Shown: positions 1-8,786, numbered from the stretch's first letter. The stretch is 64,000 nt of DNA from Chitinophaga sp. Cy-1792 (GCF_011752935.1 NZ_VWWO01000003.1:372001-436000), one strand, 5' to 3'. Numbers and translations: made by a program. The notes: a model not told the origin generated them from the letters alone.

Positions 1-3
1 CAG

Positions 4-218
4 GCGGCATCTTCTAAACAGGAATGCCCATGACCGGCTGCAGCTATTCCCGTGGAAATTGAAAAGGGAAGGGCTGCAGGGACCTCCCAAAAAGAAAAGC
101 CCGGCTGCCTCCAGCGGCCGGGTTTTTCTGCAAGGAATAGAAAGGGAAGAGCAAGCGGCATCTTCTAAACAGGAATGCCCATGACCGGCTGCAGCTATTC
201 CCGTGGAAATTGAAAAGG
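4..218. repeat. Direct repeat, two copies 151 bp apart
   Basis: Bases 4-67 recur essentially identically at 155-218, followed by tails that have diverged (68-103 versus 219-255). Each copy is followed by its own GC-rich terminator hairpin. The stretch 1-341 holds no credible coding region. The window edge cuts the left side, so more copies could lie upstream. The unit could be a tandem duplication of an intergenic segment or of a small RNA with its terminator; I see no TAnnTTTG promoter inside it. Confidence 0.85.
100..127 (+). terminator. Rho-independent terminator hairpin
   Basis: The six-base stem CCCGGC / GCCGGG is preceded by an A-rich run and followed by five T residues. It would end a transcript entering from the left of the window or from the first repeat unit. 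Confidence 0.6.
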
Positions 219-250
219 AAAGGATCGCAGGCATCTCCCGAAAAAAATAC

Positions 251-284
251 GGGGATCGCCGGCCAACTGCCGGCTTCCCCTTTT
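251..284 (+). terminator. Rho-independent terminator hairpin of second repeat unit
   Basis: GGGGATCGCCGGC pairs with GCCGGCTTCCCC with one internal mismatch and is followed by TTTT. It insulates the promoter of the DUF4254 gene at 342 from upstream transcription. Confidence 0.6.
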
Positions 285-329
285 ACCCGAGCGTATCCAG
301 AAAAAAAATACTCCTATGTAAGAAAAGTA

Positions 330-337
330 TAATTTTG
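330..337 (+). promoter_or_regulatory. TAnnTTTG -7 element close to the start codon
   Basis: TAATTTTG ends only five bases before the ATG at 342. If it is used, the transcript would have almost no 5' untranslated region. No clear TTTG -33 box is visible 19 bases upstream, so the assignment is tentative. Confidence 0.4.
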
Positions 338-341
338 CCGC

Positions 342-947
342 ATGTTTACTCAACTGTGCAATAAAATATTTAACCAGAGCATACTGGACTATCACCAGTA
401 TAATGATGTGCACCGCGCCATCAGCAATCCTTATGAAAAGAGCAGCATTGAGCATTTGCTGTATTTAAAAAACTGGATCGATACGGTGCAGTGGCACCTG
501 GAAGATATCATCCGTAATCCGAATATTGACCCGGTAGAAGCATTGGGTATCAAAAGATGGATTGATAAATCGAACCAGGAGCGCACTGATGTCGTAGAAT
601 ATATTGACAGTTATTTCCTCGATAAATTTAAGGCTGTAGCAACTGCTGCTGATGCGGCTATTAATACGGAGAGTCCGGCCTGGGCTATAGACCGTTTGTC
701 TATCCTGGCGCTGAAGATTTTCCATATGCAGGAAGAGGCTACCCGTGAGGATGCTACTCCTGAGCACAGGGCAGCGTGTCAGCGTAAGCTGGATATTCTC
801 CTGGAGCAGCGGAGCGACCTGAGTACAGCGATTGAAGAGCTGGTGGCAGATATTGCAGCCGGTAAGAAATACATGAAGGTCTACAAGCAGATGAAGATGT
901 ACAATGATCCTTCTCTGAATCCTGTTCTGTATAAAAACGGTCAGTAA
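342..947 (+). CDS. DUF4254 domain protein
   Basis: This is a 201-residue soluble, mostly helical protein without signal peptide or membrane segment. The sequence around 'YEKSSIEHLLYLKNWIDTVQWHLEDIIR' type positions (residues 30-60) and the acidic, lysine-rich helices after it fit the DUF4254 family of Bacteroidetes. Members of that family are commonly encoded directly upstream of a GT9 heptosyltransferase-like gene, and the same arrangement is seen here with a 28-base gap. The function is unknown; a role in LPS or cell-surface glycan assembly is inferred only from this linkage. The ATG at 342 is the first in frame and follows a TAnnTTTG element closely. Confidence 0.8.
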   Translation: MFTQLCNKIFNQSILDYHQYNDVHRAISNPYEKSSIEHLLYLKNWIDTVQWHLEDIIRNPNIDPVEALGIKRWIDKSNQERTDVVEYIDSYFLDKFKAVATAADAAINTESPAWAIDRLSILALKIFHMQEEATREDATPEHRAACQRKLDILLEQRSDLSTAIEELVADIAAGKKYMKVYKQMKMYNDPSLNPVLYKNGQ

Positions 948-975
948 TCCGGGTTTTCATCCAAAAAATCAAATT

Positions 976-2010
976 TTGACAACTGCTACTAAAAGGCAAA
1001 CCATCCTGGTTTTCCGCTTTTCGGCATTGGGAGATATGGCGATGACCATTCCTGTGATGAAACAGGTACTGGATAGCAATCCTGATGTGGATATTGTTTT
1101 TGTGTCCAACAAAAACTGGGGAGCGCTGTGCGAGGGAATTCCACGTCTGACCTTCTATCCGGCAGATTTCAAGGGAGTACATAAAGGATTTCCGGGACTG
1201 TACAAGCTGTTTAAAGAGTTGCGTAAACAATTCAATATCAGTGCGGTAGCAGACCTGCATAATGTACTTCGGTCGCAGGTGGTACGGACGCTTTTTAAGC
1301 TGACAGGTAAGCGGGTGAGGGCCATTGATAAGGGTCGTGCAGAGAAAAAGGCACTTACCAGCAAGGAAGGGAAGGTATTACAGCAACTGACCAGCACTAT
1401 CGAGCGTTACGCGATCGTATTCAGGCAGTTGGGACTAACCTGTGAAATGGGCAAAAAACCTGTTTTTCAGCCCCGTGAGCTGCCTGATAACGTACAGGCG
1501 GTATTGGGTGCTAAAAAAGAGCAGAAATGGATTGGAATCGCCCCATTTGCCACATATCAGGAAAAAATGTATCCGTTGGCTAAAATGGAGGAAGTTATTG
1601 CTGACCTGAGTAAACATCCGGCTAACAGGCTGCTGCTTTTTGGTGGTGGCAAGGAAGAAGGGCGTCAACTGGCGGCACTGGCGGAGAAATATCCTTCCGC
1701 CATTTCCGTAGCGGGAAAGTTTTCGCTGAAAGAGGAACTGAGTATTATCAGCCAGCTGGATGCGATGATCAGCATGGATTCTGCCAATATGCACCTGGCT
1801 TCGCTATTCGGTGTACGTGTTATATCTGTTTGGGGCGCTACGCATCCCTATGCCGGTTTTATGGGCTACGGGCAGTCGGAGCAGGACGCCGTGCAGATTA
1901 CCGATCTTGATTGCAGGCCATGTTCTGTTTTTGGCAATAAGCCATGCTTCAGAGGGGACCATGCCTGTATGGAGTGGATCAAACCCGCTGCAATCGCGGA
2001 AAAAATATGA
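976..2010 (+). CDS. Glycosyltransferase family 9 (heptosyltransferase-like)
   Basis: The 344-residue protein has the two-lobed GT-B layout of ADP-heptose:LPS heptosyltransferases. The N-terminal family motif RFSALGD (residues 14-20) is followed by a helix, and the C-terminal lobe has the MDSANMHLASLFG nucleotide-sugar binding region with 'VWGATHP' after it. It probably transfers a sugar onto LPS core or another surface glycan at the inner face of the inner membrane. The start is TTG at 976; the next in-frame ATG (1036) would delete the conserved RFSALGD motif, so TTG is preferred. It lies 28 bases behind the DUF4254 gene, probably one transcript. Donor and acceptor cannot be told from sequence. 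Confidence 0.88.
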   Translation: MTTATKRQTILVFRFSALGDMAMTIPVMKQVLDSNPDVDIVFVSNKNWGALCEGIPRLTFYPADFKGVHKGFPGLYKLFKELRKQFNISAVADLHNVLRSQVVRTLFKLTGKRVRAIDKGRAEKKALTSKEGKVLQQLTSTIERYAIVFRQLGLTCEMGKKPVFQPRELPDNVQAVLGAKKEQKWIGIAPFATYQEKMYPLAKMEEVIADLSKHPANRLLLFGGGKEEGRQLAALAEKYPSAISVAGKFSLKEELSIISQLDAMISMDSANMHLASLFGVRVISVWGATHPYAGFMGYGQSEQDAVQITDLDCRPCSVFGNKPCFRGDHACMEWIKPAAIAEKI

Positions 2011-2023
2011 TTTGAAATTTTTT

Positions 2024-2053
2024 TTTGCAGATTCAAAAAAAATACTACTTTTG
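2024..2053 (+). promoter_or_regulatory. Promoter of tRNA-Gln
   Basis: TTTG at 2024-2027, an 18-base spacer and TACTTTTG at 2046-2053 match the Bacteroidetes housekeeping consensus. Transcription would start about 40 bases before the tRNA. Confidence 0.8.
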
Positions 2054-2097
2054 CCATCCCAAACAACGAGGGTAGTACCCAAAATTGTAACGGAGAT

Positions 2098-2168
2098 TGC
2101 CCAATAGTATAAAGGTAGTACGACAGATTTTGGTTCTGTTTGTCTTGGTTCGAATCCAGGTTGGGCAA
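2098..2168 (+). tRNA. tRNA-Gln (anticodon UUG)
   Basis: This is a 71-nt cloverleaf: acceptor TGCCCAA/TTGGGCA, D arm around GTATAAAGGTAGTAC, anticodon stem ACAGA/TCTGT with loop TTTTGGT (anticodon TTG, U33 present), T arm CTTGG-TTCGAAT-CCAGG and discriminator A. CCA is not encoded. The gene is identical to the copy at 23502-23572. Confidence 0.97.
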
Positions 2169-2169
2169 C

Positions 2170-2198
2170 AAAAAGGAGACAGTTACTGTCTCCTTTTT
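2170..2198 (+). terminator. Terminator after tRNA-Gln
   Basis: AAAAAGGAGACAG pairs perfectly with CTGTCTCCTTTTT around a three-base loop, directly behind the tRNA. Confidence 0.85.
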
Positions 2199-2371
2199 CG
2201 TTTATATACGGTTGAGTTTTCTGCTCAACAATTATACCCTTCCTTTCTACACTTTTTTACATCTGACAATAAAATGTACTATGCTTAAATCCGCTACAGT
2301 AGCGGGAAATGCCTCGATTTTACCGCTGGCACAATGATTGGTATTTGTTGATAAGTCAAAACCTTTGAATT

Positions 2372-2647
2372 ATGAAAAAGATACTTTTCGCAGCTACCCT
2401 CGTAGGCGCCGCAGGTGCAGGCATCTACATGTATATGAGAAAACGTAATCCGGGTGTAGATCCAGGTGATAAATTGATGCATGATGCACAGGACCTGATG
2501 GATAAAACTTCCAGGATGTTTAAGAAAAACTGGCGGAAGCTGAATCATAAAATGCATAACATCAACGATCATGTACAGGATCGTATGGAAGAACGTATGA
2601 AAGAAGGCCGTGATGGAAATAATATTTATAGTCATTCTATGGGTTAA
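2372..2647 (+). CDS. Small YtxH-like membrane-anchored protein
   Basis: The 91-residue protein has one hydrophobic N-terminal segment (residues 4-20, Ala/Gly-rich, ending in YMYMRKR). A highly charged helical tail rich in Lys, Asp, His and Met follows, with regularly spaced charges suggestive of a coiled or amphipathic helix. This architecture is that of the loosely defined YtxH-like/gas-vesicle-like stress proteins; no catalytic motif is seen. A strong terminator follows at 2671. It stands alone between a tRNA and a convergent gene. It could also be an uncharacterised family-specific protein. Confidence 0.75.
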   Translation: MKKILFAATLVGAAGAGIYMYMRKRNPGVDPGDKLMHDAQDLMDKTSRMFKKNWRKLNHKMHNINDHVQDRMEERMKEGRDGNNIYSHSMG

Positions 2648-2670
2648 CCTTTTTGCAGATTGATTATGTC

Positions 2671-2707
2671 AAAAAAATCGCCGCTACCAGGTAGCGGCGA
2701 TTTTTTT
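2671..2707. terminator. Bidirectional terminator between convergent genes
   Basis: A 12-bp perfect stem ATCGCCGCTACC/GGTAGCGGCGAT with a single-base loop is flanked by seven A and seven T residues. It can terminate the small membrane protein gene (+) and the kelch gene (-). Confidence 0.92.
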
Positions 2708-2725
2708 ATGTGGGGATGATATTGA

Positions 2726-3823
2726 TTAATTAAGAGAGAATACATCGATTGTATTGGAGGCACCATTTGCTGAAGTGCCGCCAATGACATAGAGTTTGTT
2801 ATTTGCCACTACAGCGCAGCTAAAACCTCTGGCTACTGAAAGCTTAGTGCTGCCCCAGGAATTGGTGACTACGTTGTAATAATCTACTTCATCTGTGTAT
2901 TGTGCTCCGGTAGCCGTGCCACCTGCAAATACCACCAGGTTACCTATAGTGGCGGCACATACTCCCGTACGAGCGACAGGTAGATGTATTACCGACCAGT
3001 AGGCCGTTTGGGTGTCATACACATCTATCACATCACTCATTTTATTTAAGGCAGGATCTACACCTCCTGCCAGATAAATTTTGTTAGCGGCAGCGGCAAT
3101 GGTGAAACCGGCGCGTTTCACGCTTAAAGCAGCTGTACTCCAGGAATTGGATGGTGCATCCAGGATGTCTATTGCATACGTTTGAGCACCGTTGAAATCC
3201 GTTCCTCCAGCTATCATGACTTTTTTATTAATGCCGATGACTTGTGGAAAAATCCTGGCTGTGGAAAGGAAATGCGGCGAAGCCCAGGTTTGGCTGGTTT
3301 GATCGTAGGCGTCCACTTCGCCTGATGCATGAGCATAATCAGGTGCGGAGGAGCCGCCGGCAAAATAGCTGATATTGTCGAGGGTGGCAGCACCCATGGC
3401 CGTACGACGTACCGCAGCCGCAGCAACGGTACTTGTATTGTTATTATTGTCGATCAATAAAATATGGCCATCTGCGGTGTTTGTATTAGTGATGAAACTG
3501 CCGGCGATTATTCCCAGAGAGGCGTTGCCAGTGGCACTTGCAAACGCGTAACTATTGGTGATGCTGGGGATCTTACTCCACGTGGCGCTAGGTATATCGA
3601 AAATATCTATGTTGGGAGCAGCATTGGTTTGGAAACCGTCCCCGACAATGTAAATTTTTTTGCCGATGAAAACAGCAGCAGGTTTGTATCTGGGCAGGGG
3701 CAGTTGCAATGTACCCACTGCCTGCAGACTTTGTACCGAAGAAGGAGGTGCTGTATTACTGCTCTTGCTACAGGAGCAGATAACACAGCACAGCAGGATG
3801 ATCCCGATAAAATTTTTTTTCAT
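2726..3823 (-). CDS. Kelch-repeat lipoprotein
   Basis: The 365-residue protein starts with a lipoprotein signal (hydrophobic residues 5-17, lipobox ending ICSC, Cys18). The rest consists of about six kelch-type blades of roughly 45-50 residues, each with a Gly-Gly pair and a downstream aromatic/Trp (for example 'VVFAGGTATG', 'YVIGGTSANG', 'TAYWSV', 'TNSWGS'), predicting a beta-propeller on the cell surface or in the periplasm. Kelch propellers bind ligands or polysaccharides; no catalytic residues can be assigned. The next gene (3859-4539) is 35 bases upstream on the same strand and may be co-transcribed. Confidence 0.85.
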   Translation of the reverse strand: MKKNFIGIILLCCVICSCSKSSNTAPPSSVQSLQAVGTLQLPLPRYKPAAVFIGKKIYIVGDGFQTNAAPNIDIFDIPSATWSKIPSITNSYAFASATGNASLGIIAGSFITNTNTADGHILLIDNNNNTSTVAAAAVRRTAMGAATLDNISYFAGGSSAPDYAHASGEVDAYDQTSQTWASPHFLSTARIFPQVIGINKKVMIAGGTDFNGAQTYAIDILDAPSNSWSTAALSVKRAGFTIAAAANKIYLAGGVDPALNKMSDVIDVYDTQTAYWSVIHLPVARTGVCAATIGNLVVFAGGTATGAQYTDEVDYYNVVTNSWGSTKLSVARGFSCAVVANNKLYVIGGTSANGASNTIDVFSLN

Positions 3824-3858
3824 AAAGCGTTGGTATGTGAGGTTATGGATGATTTTTT

Positions 3859-4539
3859 TTATTTACCTAGTGTTTTAATGGTATATCCTGCAGAATTGAA
3901 AGTCAGGCTTGATTTTCCAATAGCGGTTGTTTCAACAATTTTACCTTTTATTGTACTTATTTCTGCGAGGAAATTATTATGATCTTTCTGAAGAAAGTTT
4001 GCCATAGATGATTCATTGGAAGGATTGGGAATTTTCTTTGCAAGAGGGTAAATATTGCTGGCGTCAAATGGTAACTTAATGCACCAGAAATTTATGCTGG
4101 CACCAGATTGTGGTTCTATTCCCGTATATGCTTCGGCGTTATATCCGCATATATTTTTGGTTTGATTGCTGTGTGTGATTTTAATATTGGACCTTGTAGC
4201 CATCATTATACCCGGATTTCCACCCATATGCATTAAACCAGGGATGTTATAGATGGTAATCTGCTTTTTTTTACCTTCTACTGCCATGGTGTTTCCATTT
4301 TTATCATAGATGACGAGATCGAGGTCATCGTCGGTATTTATTTTGGCAGCAGCATAATCCCCGCTTTTGGTGAAATAATAGATGATCTCCGTGTTACCAT
4401 TAGACGGTGTATGGGTTACCTGGGTGATCTGGTAATCGAAAGTAATATGGTCTGGTACGGTAATAGCCGCCGGAGCGGATGAATTGCTGTGAAAGGCTGT
4501 ACCCGAGAGCATGGCAGCCATTATTATTAACTGTTTCAT
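3859..4539 (-). CDS. Secreted protein of unknown function (DUF4412-like)
   Basis: The 226-residue protein has an N-terminal hydrophobic signal (residues 3-14). The mature part is beta-rich: alternating hydrophobic/polar strands, 'EIIYYFTKSGDYAAAK', a conserved-looking cysteine pair (in 'NICGYNA' and 'NFWCIKL') and a 'GYNAEAY' turn. This resembles Bacteroidetes DUF4412 periplasmic proteins, but I am not certain of the family. It lies upstream of the kelch lipoprotein gene in the same direction. No enzyme motif is visible. Confidence 0.65.
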   Translation of the reverse strand: MKQLIIMAAMLSGTAFHSNSSAPAAITVPDHITFDYQITQVTHTPSNGNTEIIYYFTKSGDYAAAKINTDDDLDLVIYDKNGNTMAVEGKKKQITIYNIPGLMHMGGNPGIMMATRSNIKITHSNQTKNICGYNAEAYTGIEPQSGASINFWCIKLPFDASNIYPLAKKIPNPSNESSMANFLQKDHNNFLAEISTIKGKIVETTAIGKSSLTFNSAGYTIKTLGK

Positions 4540-4763
4540 GACGAAAAGAATTATTAAATTATGATGGGGTTCTTACTCACAACCACGCCACACAAAGGTC
4601 AGTATCGTTACTACGGTTAAATAGTAAAAAATCGCATATCCGGTTGTTCGTTTTTATCGTGTAAGTGTCCGGATTTGAACGGGAAAAGAAATGTTTTGTA
4701 TTGATAATCAATGTATTTTGCTGCTGGCATCTAATTGGTCATCTTACCAGAAAAAAATTAAAT

Positions 4764-7139
4764 ATGCTACTGAGTTATATAAAGCCTGCCTGGCGTAATT
4801 GTCGCGCAAATCCCGGATATACGGCCCTGAATATCATCGGGCTGGCGATCGGGATGGCTGTATCGCTGGTAATTGGGCTGTGGGTGTGGTATCAATATTC
4901 TTATGATAGATTTTTGCCGGGATATGAAAATGTGTACCAGCTGAAAACTAATTTCAGTACGCGTGAAGGCGGAGGTATCGAGGGAACTATGCCATGGGTA
5001 TCAGTTCCGCTGACAGAAACCATGAAAAAGGATGTTCCTGGTGTGGAAAAGGTAGCATTGACCCTGCCATTTATGGATATGGGCGTTGCCGCCGGCGATA
5101 AAAAAATGGTGATGACTGGCGGCGCCGTGGATCCGGCTTTCCTGGACATCTTCCAATATAAAGTGCTTAGTGGAACTAAAGGTATGCTGGAAGATCCCAA
5201 CAGCATTGTATTAACCGCTTCTGCTGCGAAGGCGCTATTCGGCGCTGCGGACCCTATGGATAAGGTCGTGCGTCTGGAAAACCAGATGGATCTCCGTGTT
5301 ACCGGTGTGATTGCAGACATGCCCGCAAATGCTACCTATCAGTTTAAATACCTGCTTCCATGGAGAGTGGTGGAACAGCAGTACGAATGGATTAAAAGGG
5401 TAAAAACTTCCTGGGGAAATAATTCTTTTTACTGCTTCCTGCAACTGACGCCAGGTGCGGATCAGCAGCGTATCATTGCGGTGGCAGATGCGGCCATAAA
5501 AAAGGCAATGGGCGATGGTCATCTGTCGGCGGTGTTACATCCTTTAAAGCAATGGCATCTCTATGATAAATTCACTAATGGTAAAGTAGAAGGTGGGTTT
5601 ATTACCTATGTGCATATGTTCCTGGTAATAGGCCTGCTGATATTGCTGATTGCCTGTATCAACTTTGTAAATCTTTCTACTGCGCAGGCGGATAAAAGAG
5701 CGAAGGAAGTGGGTGTGCGTAAAGCCATTGGCTCTACGAGAGGGGAACTGATTATGCAGTTTCTGATGCAGTCGCTTTTACTTACAGCGATGGCTACTGC
5801 CTTTAGTTTAGTGCTGGTGGTGGCTGTGATGCCGTTTTTCAATGCGCTGGCAGGTACTACAATTGCTATTCCGTATGCCAGTATTGCTGCATGGAGTGTG
5901 TTGCTGTTGTTTATGATTACCGTATCCTTGCTGGCGGGTATCAGGCCGGCATTTCTGATTTCCGGATTCAGGCCGGTGGTAGTATTGAAGGGATTGAAGC
6001 AGCCGGGAAAATCCGGTGGTATCATGAAAACGATGGTGGTTATTCAGTTTGCGGCCTCTGTGGCATTGATCATAGCCACGGTGGTCATCTACCAGCAAAT
6101 ACAATATGGTAAATCAAGACCTACCGGTTATAAAATTTCAGGATTGGTGAGCACGGTGATGTCGCCGGACCTCAGAAGAAATTATCATGCCCTGAAAAAC
6201 GATCTGCTGGCTTCTGGCACCGTGACCGATGTAACTGAGTCCAGCAGCCCTATTACGGAGATCTGGTCGCATAGTGTGATTAATAACTGGCCGGGCAAAA
6301 CTGGTCCTTCAAATTCCTTTATCAGTATAGCGAGGGTAGGTGCCGATGAGGATTACTATAAGACTATTGGGATGGAGCTTTCTAGTGGCAGATTATTCAA
6401 TAATACGGTAGCTGCTGATTCCGGAACTGTTGTGCTGAATGAAGCGGCAGTGAAGGAAATGGGTCTGAAAGACCCTGTAGGGCAGACAATTACCTGGGAT
6501 GGAGACAAAAGGGTAACCATTGTTGGTGTAGTGAAGAATACGCTGATGGTATCTCCCTTTATTCCGGCAGAAGCGACCCTTTTCCATCATACCGATGATG
6601 TATCCGCGATTACCTACCGTTTAAGTCCGAAATACCCGACTCAGGAGGGTTTGGAGAAGATAGGCGTGATATTCAGCCGTTATAATCCTGCTTATCCTTT
6701 TACCTATGCTTTTGCAGATGTTGATTATGAGCAGAAGTTTAAGATGGAAGTGCTGACAGGCAGACTGGCAGGGATTTTCGCAGGACTTGCGATTTTTGTT
6801 AGTTGTCTTGGTTTGCTTGGGCTGGCTGCATATACGGCGGCCAGGCGTACCAAAGAAATTGCGGTGCGTAAGGTAATGGGCGCATCTACGGCGCATCTGT
6901 GGATGTTGCTGAGCAGGCAGTTTATTTTGCTGGTGCTGGTGGGTAGTGCTGTAGCAATGCCGGTGGCCTGGTTTGTATTAGAGCAGTGGCTGGCGAAATA
7001 TAGTTACAGGATTGTTATTAGCCCTTTTGTTTTCGTGGGGGCGTTAGTGTTAGCGGTGCTGGTGACGATGTTTACGGTCAGTTACCAGGCGATAAAGGCG
7101 GCGTTGATGAATCCGATATTGAGCTTGAAATCTGAATAG
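4764..7139 (+). CDS. MacB/FtsX-type ABC transporter permease
   Basis: The 791-residue integral membrane protein has duplicated halves. Each begins with a transmembrane helix and a periplasmic MacB core domain and ends in FtsX helices ('RAKEVGVRKAIGSTRGEL' near residue 300 and 'RRTKEIAVRKVMGASTAHL' near 700, the coupling-helix signatures). Bacteroidetes carry many such orphan permeases that export small molecules or lipoproteins with a separately encoded ATPase. No ATPase gene is adjacent here. The start is placed at ATG 4764 because 'MLLSYIKPAWRN' is the usual family N-terminus; a GTG at 4665 would add 33 unrelated residues. Confidence 0.9.
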   Translation: MLLSYIKPAWRNCRANPGYTALNIIGLAIGMAVSLVIGLWVWYQYSYDRFLPGYENVYQLKTNFSTREGGGIEGTMPWVSVPLTETMKKDVPGVEKVALTLPFMDMGVAAGDKKMVMTGGAVDPAFLDIFQYKVLSGTKGMLEDPNSIVLTASAAKALFGAADPMDKVVRLENQMDLRVTGVIADMPANATYQFKYLLPWRVVEQQYEWIKRVKTSWGNNSFYCFLQLTPGADQQRIIAVADAAIKKAMGDGHLSAVLHPLKQWHLYDKFTNGKVEGGFITYVHMFLVIGLLILLIACINFVNLSTAQADKRAKEVGVRKAIGSTRGELIMQFLMQSLLLTAMATAFSLVLVVAVMPFFNALAGTTIAIPYASIAAWSVLLLFMITVSLLAGIRPAFLISGFRPVVVLKGLKQPGKSGGIMKTMVVIQFAASVALIIATVVIYQQIQYGKSRPTGYKISGLVSTVMSPDLRRNYHALKNDLLASGTVTDVTESSSPITEIWSHSVINNWPGKTGPSNSFISIARVGADEDYYKTIGMELSSGRLFNNTVAADSGTVVLNEAAVKEMGLKDPVGQTITWDGDKRVTIVGVVKNTLMVSPFIPAEATLFHHTDDVSAITYRLSPKYPTQEGLEKIGVIFSRYNPAYPFTYAFADVDYEQKFKMEVLTGRLAGIFAGLAIFVSCLGLLGLAAYTAARRTKEIAVRKVMGASTAHLWMLLSRQFILLVLVGSAVAMPVAWFVLEQWLAKYSYRIVISPFVFVGALVLAVLVTMFTVSYQAIKAALMNPILSLKSE

Positions 7140-7216
7140 TTTTTTTCTCGCAAAGCAGCATAAGAAGCAGAACAGCAAAGGATTGTGTTATGTTGTTTTG
7201 TATAAAATATTTTGTA

Positions 7217-7257
7217 TAAAAAAGGATGTCTCTACTCAGTAGAGACATCCTTTTTTA
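7217..7257 (+). terminator. Terminator built on a GTCTCTACT palindrome
   Basis: AGGATGTCTCTACT pairs with AGTAGAGACATCCT and is followed by six T residues. It ends the permease transcript. Confidence 0.85.
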
Positions 7258-7291
7258 TTTGAGTTTTGTTCCGTCTCTACTGAGTAGAGAC
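7228..7291. repeat. Two copies of a 19-bp palindromic element
   Basis: GTCTCTACTCAGTAGAGAC (7228-7246) and its exact reverse complement (7273-7291) lie 26 bases apart between the convergent permease and pepD genes. Each is itself a near-perfect palindrome. The second sits four bases beyond the pepD stop codon. They look like a REP-type intergenic repeat pair. Confidence 0.75.
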
Positions 7292-7295
7292 GTGG

Positions 7296-8753
7296 TTATG
7301 CTTTTGCAGGAATTTCTTTCAGTGTATTTGTCAGCAGCTGATAGAAGCGGCCTACAGCTGATATCTGTACTCTTTCGTTAGGAGAGTGCGCATCGAGGAT
7401 GGTAGGGCCAAAGGAGATCATATCCATACCAGGATGATGAGCGCCGATGATGCCGCATTCCAGTCCGGCGTGTACGGCACCGATTTCAGGTTCTTTGCCG
7501 TATTGTTCTTTGAACAGTTTGGTCATCACCTGGAGGATGGCTGAATTGATATTAGGTTTCCAGCCAGGGTAGCCGGAGGTTTGGTTGATGGTACAACCGA
7601 TAATTTCGAAGCCTGCTTTCACTGCATAGCCAACATCTTCCTTGGTGCTGTCTACGCTGCTGCGTTGCAGTGACTGCGTGGTGAAGGAGCCGTTTTTAGC
7701 AATAACGCGAGCCAGGTTGGTAGAGGCTTCTACGAGGTCTGCTATTTCAGGGCTCATGCGGTATACGCCGTTAGGAATAGCATAGATTGCCCTTGTCAGC
7801 TGCCGGAAGTAGGCAGGGTCCATCATGATGCCGGGGTTATCGGCTTTTGTGATGGAGACAGCCAGGCCGGCTTCGATGTGCTGGTATTCATCTTTGATGG
7901 TGGCTTCGTAGTCGCTGATGAAGGCGAGGAATTCGGCTTCTTCAGATTTGGATACGAGCACCTGTGCGGTAGATTCGCGTGGGATGGCGTTTCTGAGGCT
8001 GCCCCCGTCGATACTAACGAGCTGTATATCAAACTGAGACTGTGCTTTATAGAGCAGGCGGTTCATCAGTTTGTTGGCATTGCCACGTCCTTTGTGGATA
8101 TCCATGCCGGAGTGGCCGCCGAGTAAACCTGTGATTTTGATGAGGTAGGAGAGGAAACCATCGCCGGCAGGAATTTCCTGGTAAGTGGCGCTGGTATTGG
8201 TGTCGCGGCCACCTGCGCAACCGATGGTGAAGGAATGTTCTTCCTCTGTATCCAGGTTGAGCATGATGGTGCCGGAGAGCATGCTGCCGTCTAGCTGGGT
8301 GGCGCCTGTCATGCCGGTTTCTTCGTCGATGGTGAACAGGGCTTCCAGGGCAGGGTGTGCCAGGGTTTTGTCAGCAAGAATAGCCATGATAGCCGCTACG
8401 CCGATGCCATTGTCTGCGCCGAGGGTAGTTCCTTTGGCTCTTACCCAGTCGCCATCTATATACATATTGATTCCCTGTGTATCGAAATCAAAATCAGTAT
8501 CATTATTTTTCTGGTGAACCATATCCAGATGTGACTGCAGTATAACGGTCTGTCTGTTTTCCAGACCTGCGGTAGCAGGCTTTTTGATAACTACGTTGCC
8601 TACGGTATCGCGGGTTGTTTCGAGGCCCAGTTCCTGACCGAATTTAACTACGAAGTCTATAGCGGCTGCTTCTTTCTTGGAAGCGCGGGGGATAGCGTTC
8701 AGTTGTGCAAAGTACGACCACAATGATTGCGGCTGGAGGTCTTTCCATTCCAT
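7296..8753 (-). CDS. pepD: Aminoacyl-histidine (Xaa-His) dipeptidase, M20 family
   Basis: The 485-residue cytosolic metallopeptidase hydrolyses dipeptides with broad specificity, including Xaa-His such as carnosine-type substrates. Metal and catalytic residues of the M20/PepD family are all present: H75 and D77 in SHLDMVH, D114 in GADNGIG, E144-E145 in TIDEETG, and the late His in 'DAHSPNERV' near the C-terminus. The long lid domain typical of PepD is also present. The length matches the family (about 485). The start is set at ATG 8753; the upstream TTG (8786) would overlap a 16-bp palindrome that is more likely an operator. It is a single gene, convergent with the permease. Confidence 0.93.
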   Translation of the reverse strand: MEWKDLQPQSLWSYFAQLNAIPRASKKEAAAIDFVVKFGQELGLETTRDTVGNVVIKKPATAGLENRQTVILQSHLDMVHQKNNDTDFDFDTQGINMYIDGDWVRAKGTTLGADNGIGVAAIMAILADKTLAHPALEALFTIDEETGMTGATQLDGSMLSGTIMLNLDTEEEHSFTIGCAGGRDTNTSATYQEIPAGDGFLSYLIKITGLLGGHSGMDIHKGRGNANKLMNRLLYKAQSQFDIQLVSIDGGSLRNAIPRESTAQVLVSKSEEAEFLAFISDYEATIKDEYQHIEAGLAVSITKADNPGIMMDPAYFRQLTRAIYAIPNGVYRMSPEIADLVEASTNLARVIAKNGSFTTQSLQRSSVDSTKEDVGYAVKAGFEIIGCTINQTSGYPGWKPNINSAILQVMTKLFKEQYGKEPEIGAVHAGLECGIIGAHHPGMDMISFGPTILDAHSPNERVQISAVGRFYQLLTNTLKEIPAKA

Positions 8754-8770
8754 TGTTGTAACGTTTTGTG

Positions 8771-8786
8771 TTGAAATATATTTCAA
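8771..8786. promoter_or_regulatory. Perfect 16-bp palindrome upstream of pepD
   Basis: TTGAAATATATTTCAA is a perfect palindrome 18 bases before the pepD ATG. Its position and symmetry suggest a repressor operator, though AT-rich palindromes can arise by chance. Confidence 0.45.

Noticed and set aside
2097..2337. Short ORFs reading through tRNA-Gln
   Set aside because: They consist of tRNA and terminator sequence; the cloverleaf, promoter and terminator explain the region fully.
3464..3982. 172-residue plus-strand ORF opposite the kelch and DUF4412-like genes
   Set aside because: It spans the ends of two real minus-strand genes and lacks a domain or plausible start context.
4665..4763. GTG-started N-terminal extension of the permease
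   Set aside because: The family N-terminus begins at the ATG at 4764; the extra 33 residues are unlike the family and Cys/Trp-rich.
7198..7221. Direct repeat TTTGTATAAAA x2 before the permease terminator
   Set aside because: Short and AT-rich; likely chance in non-coding DNA.
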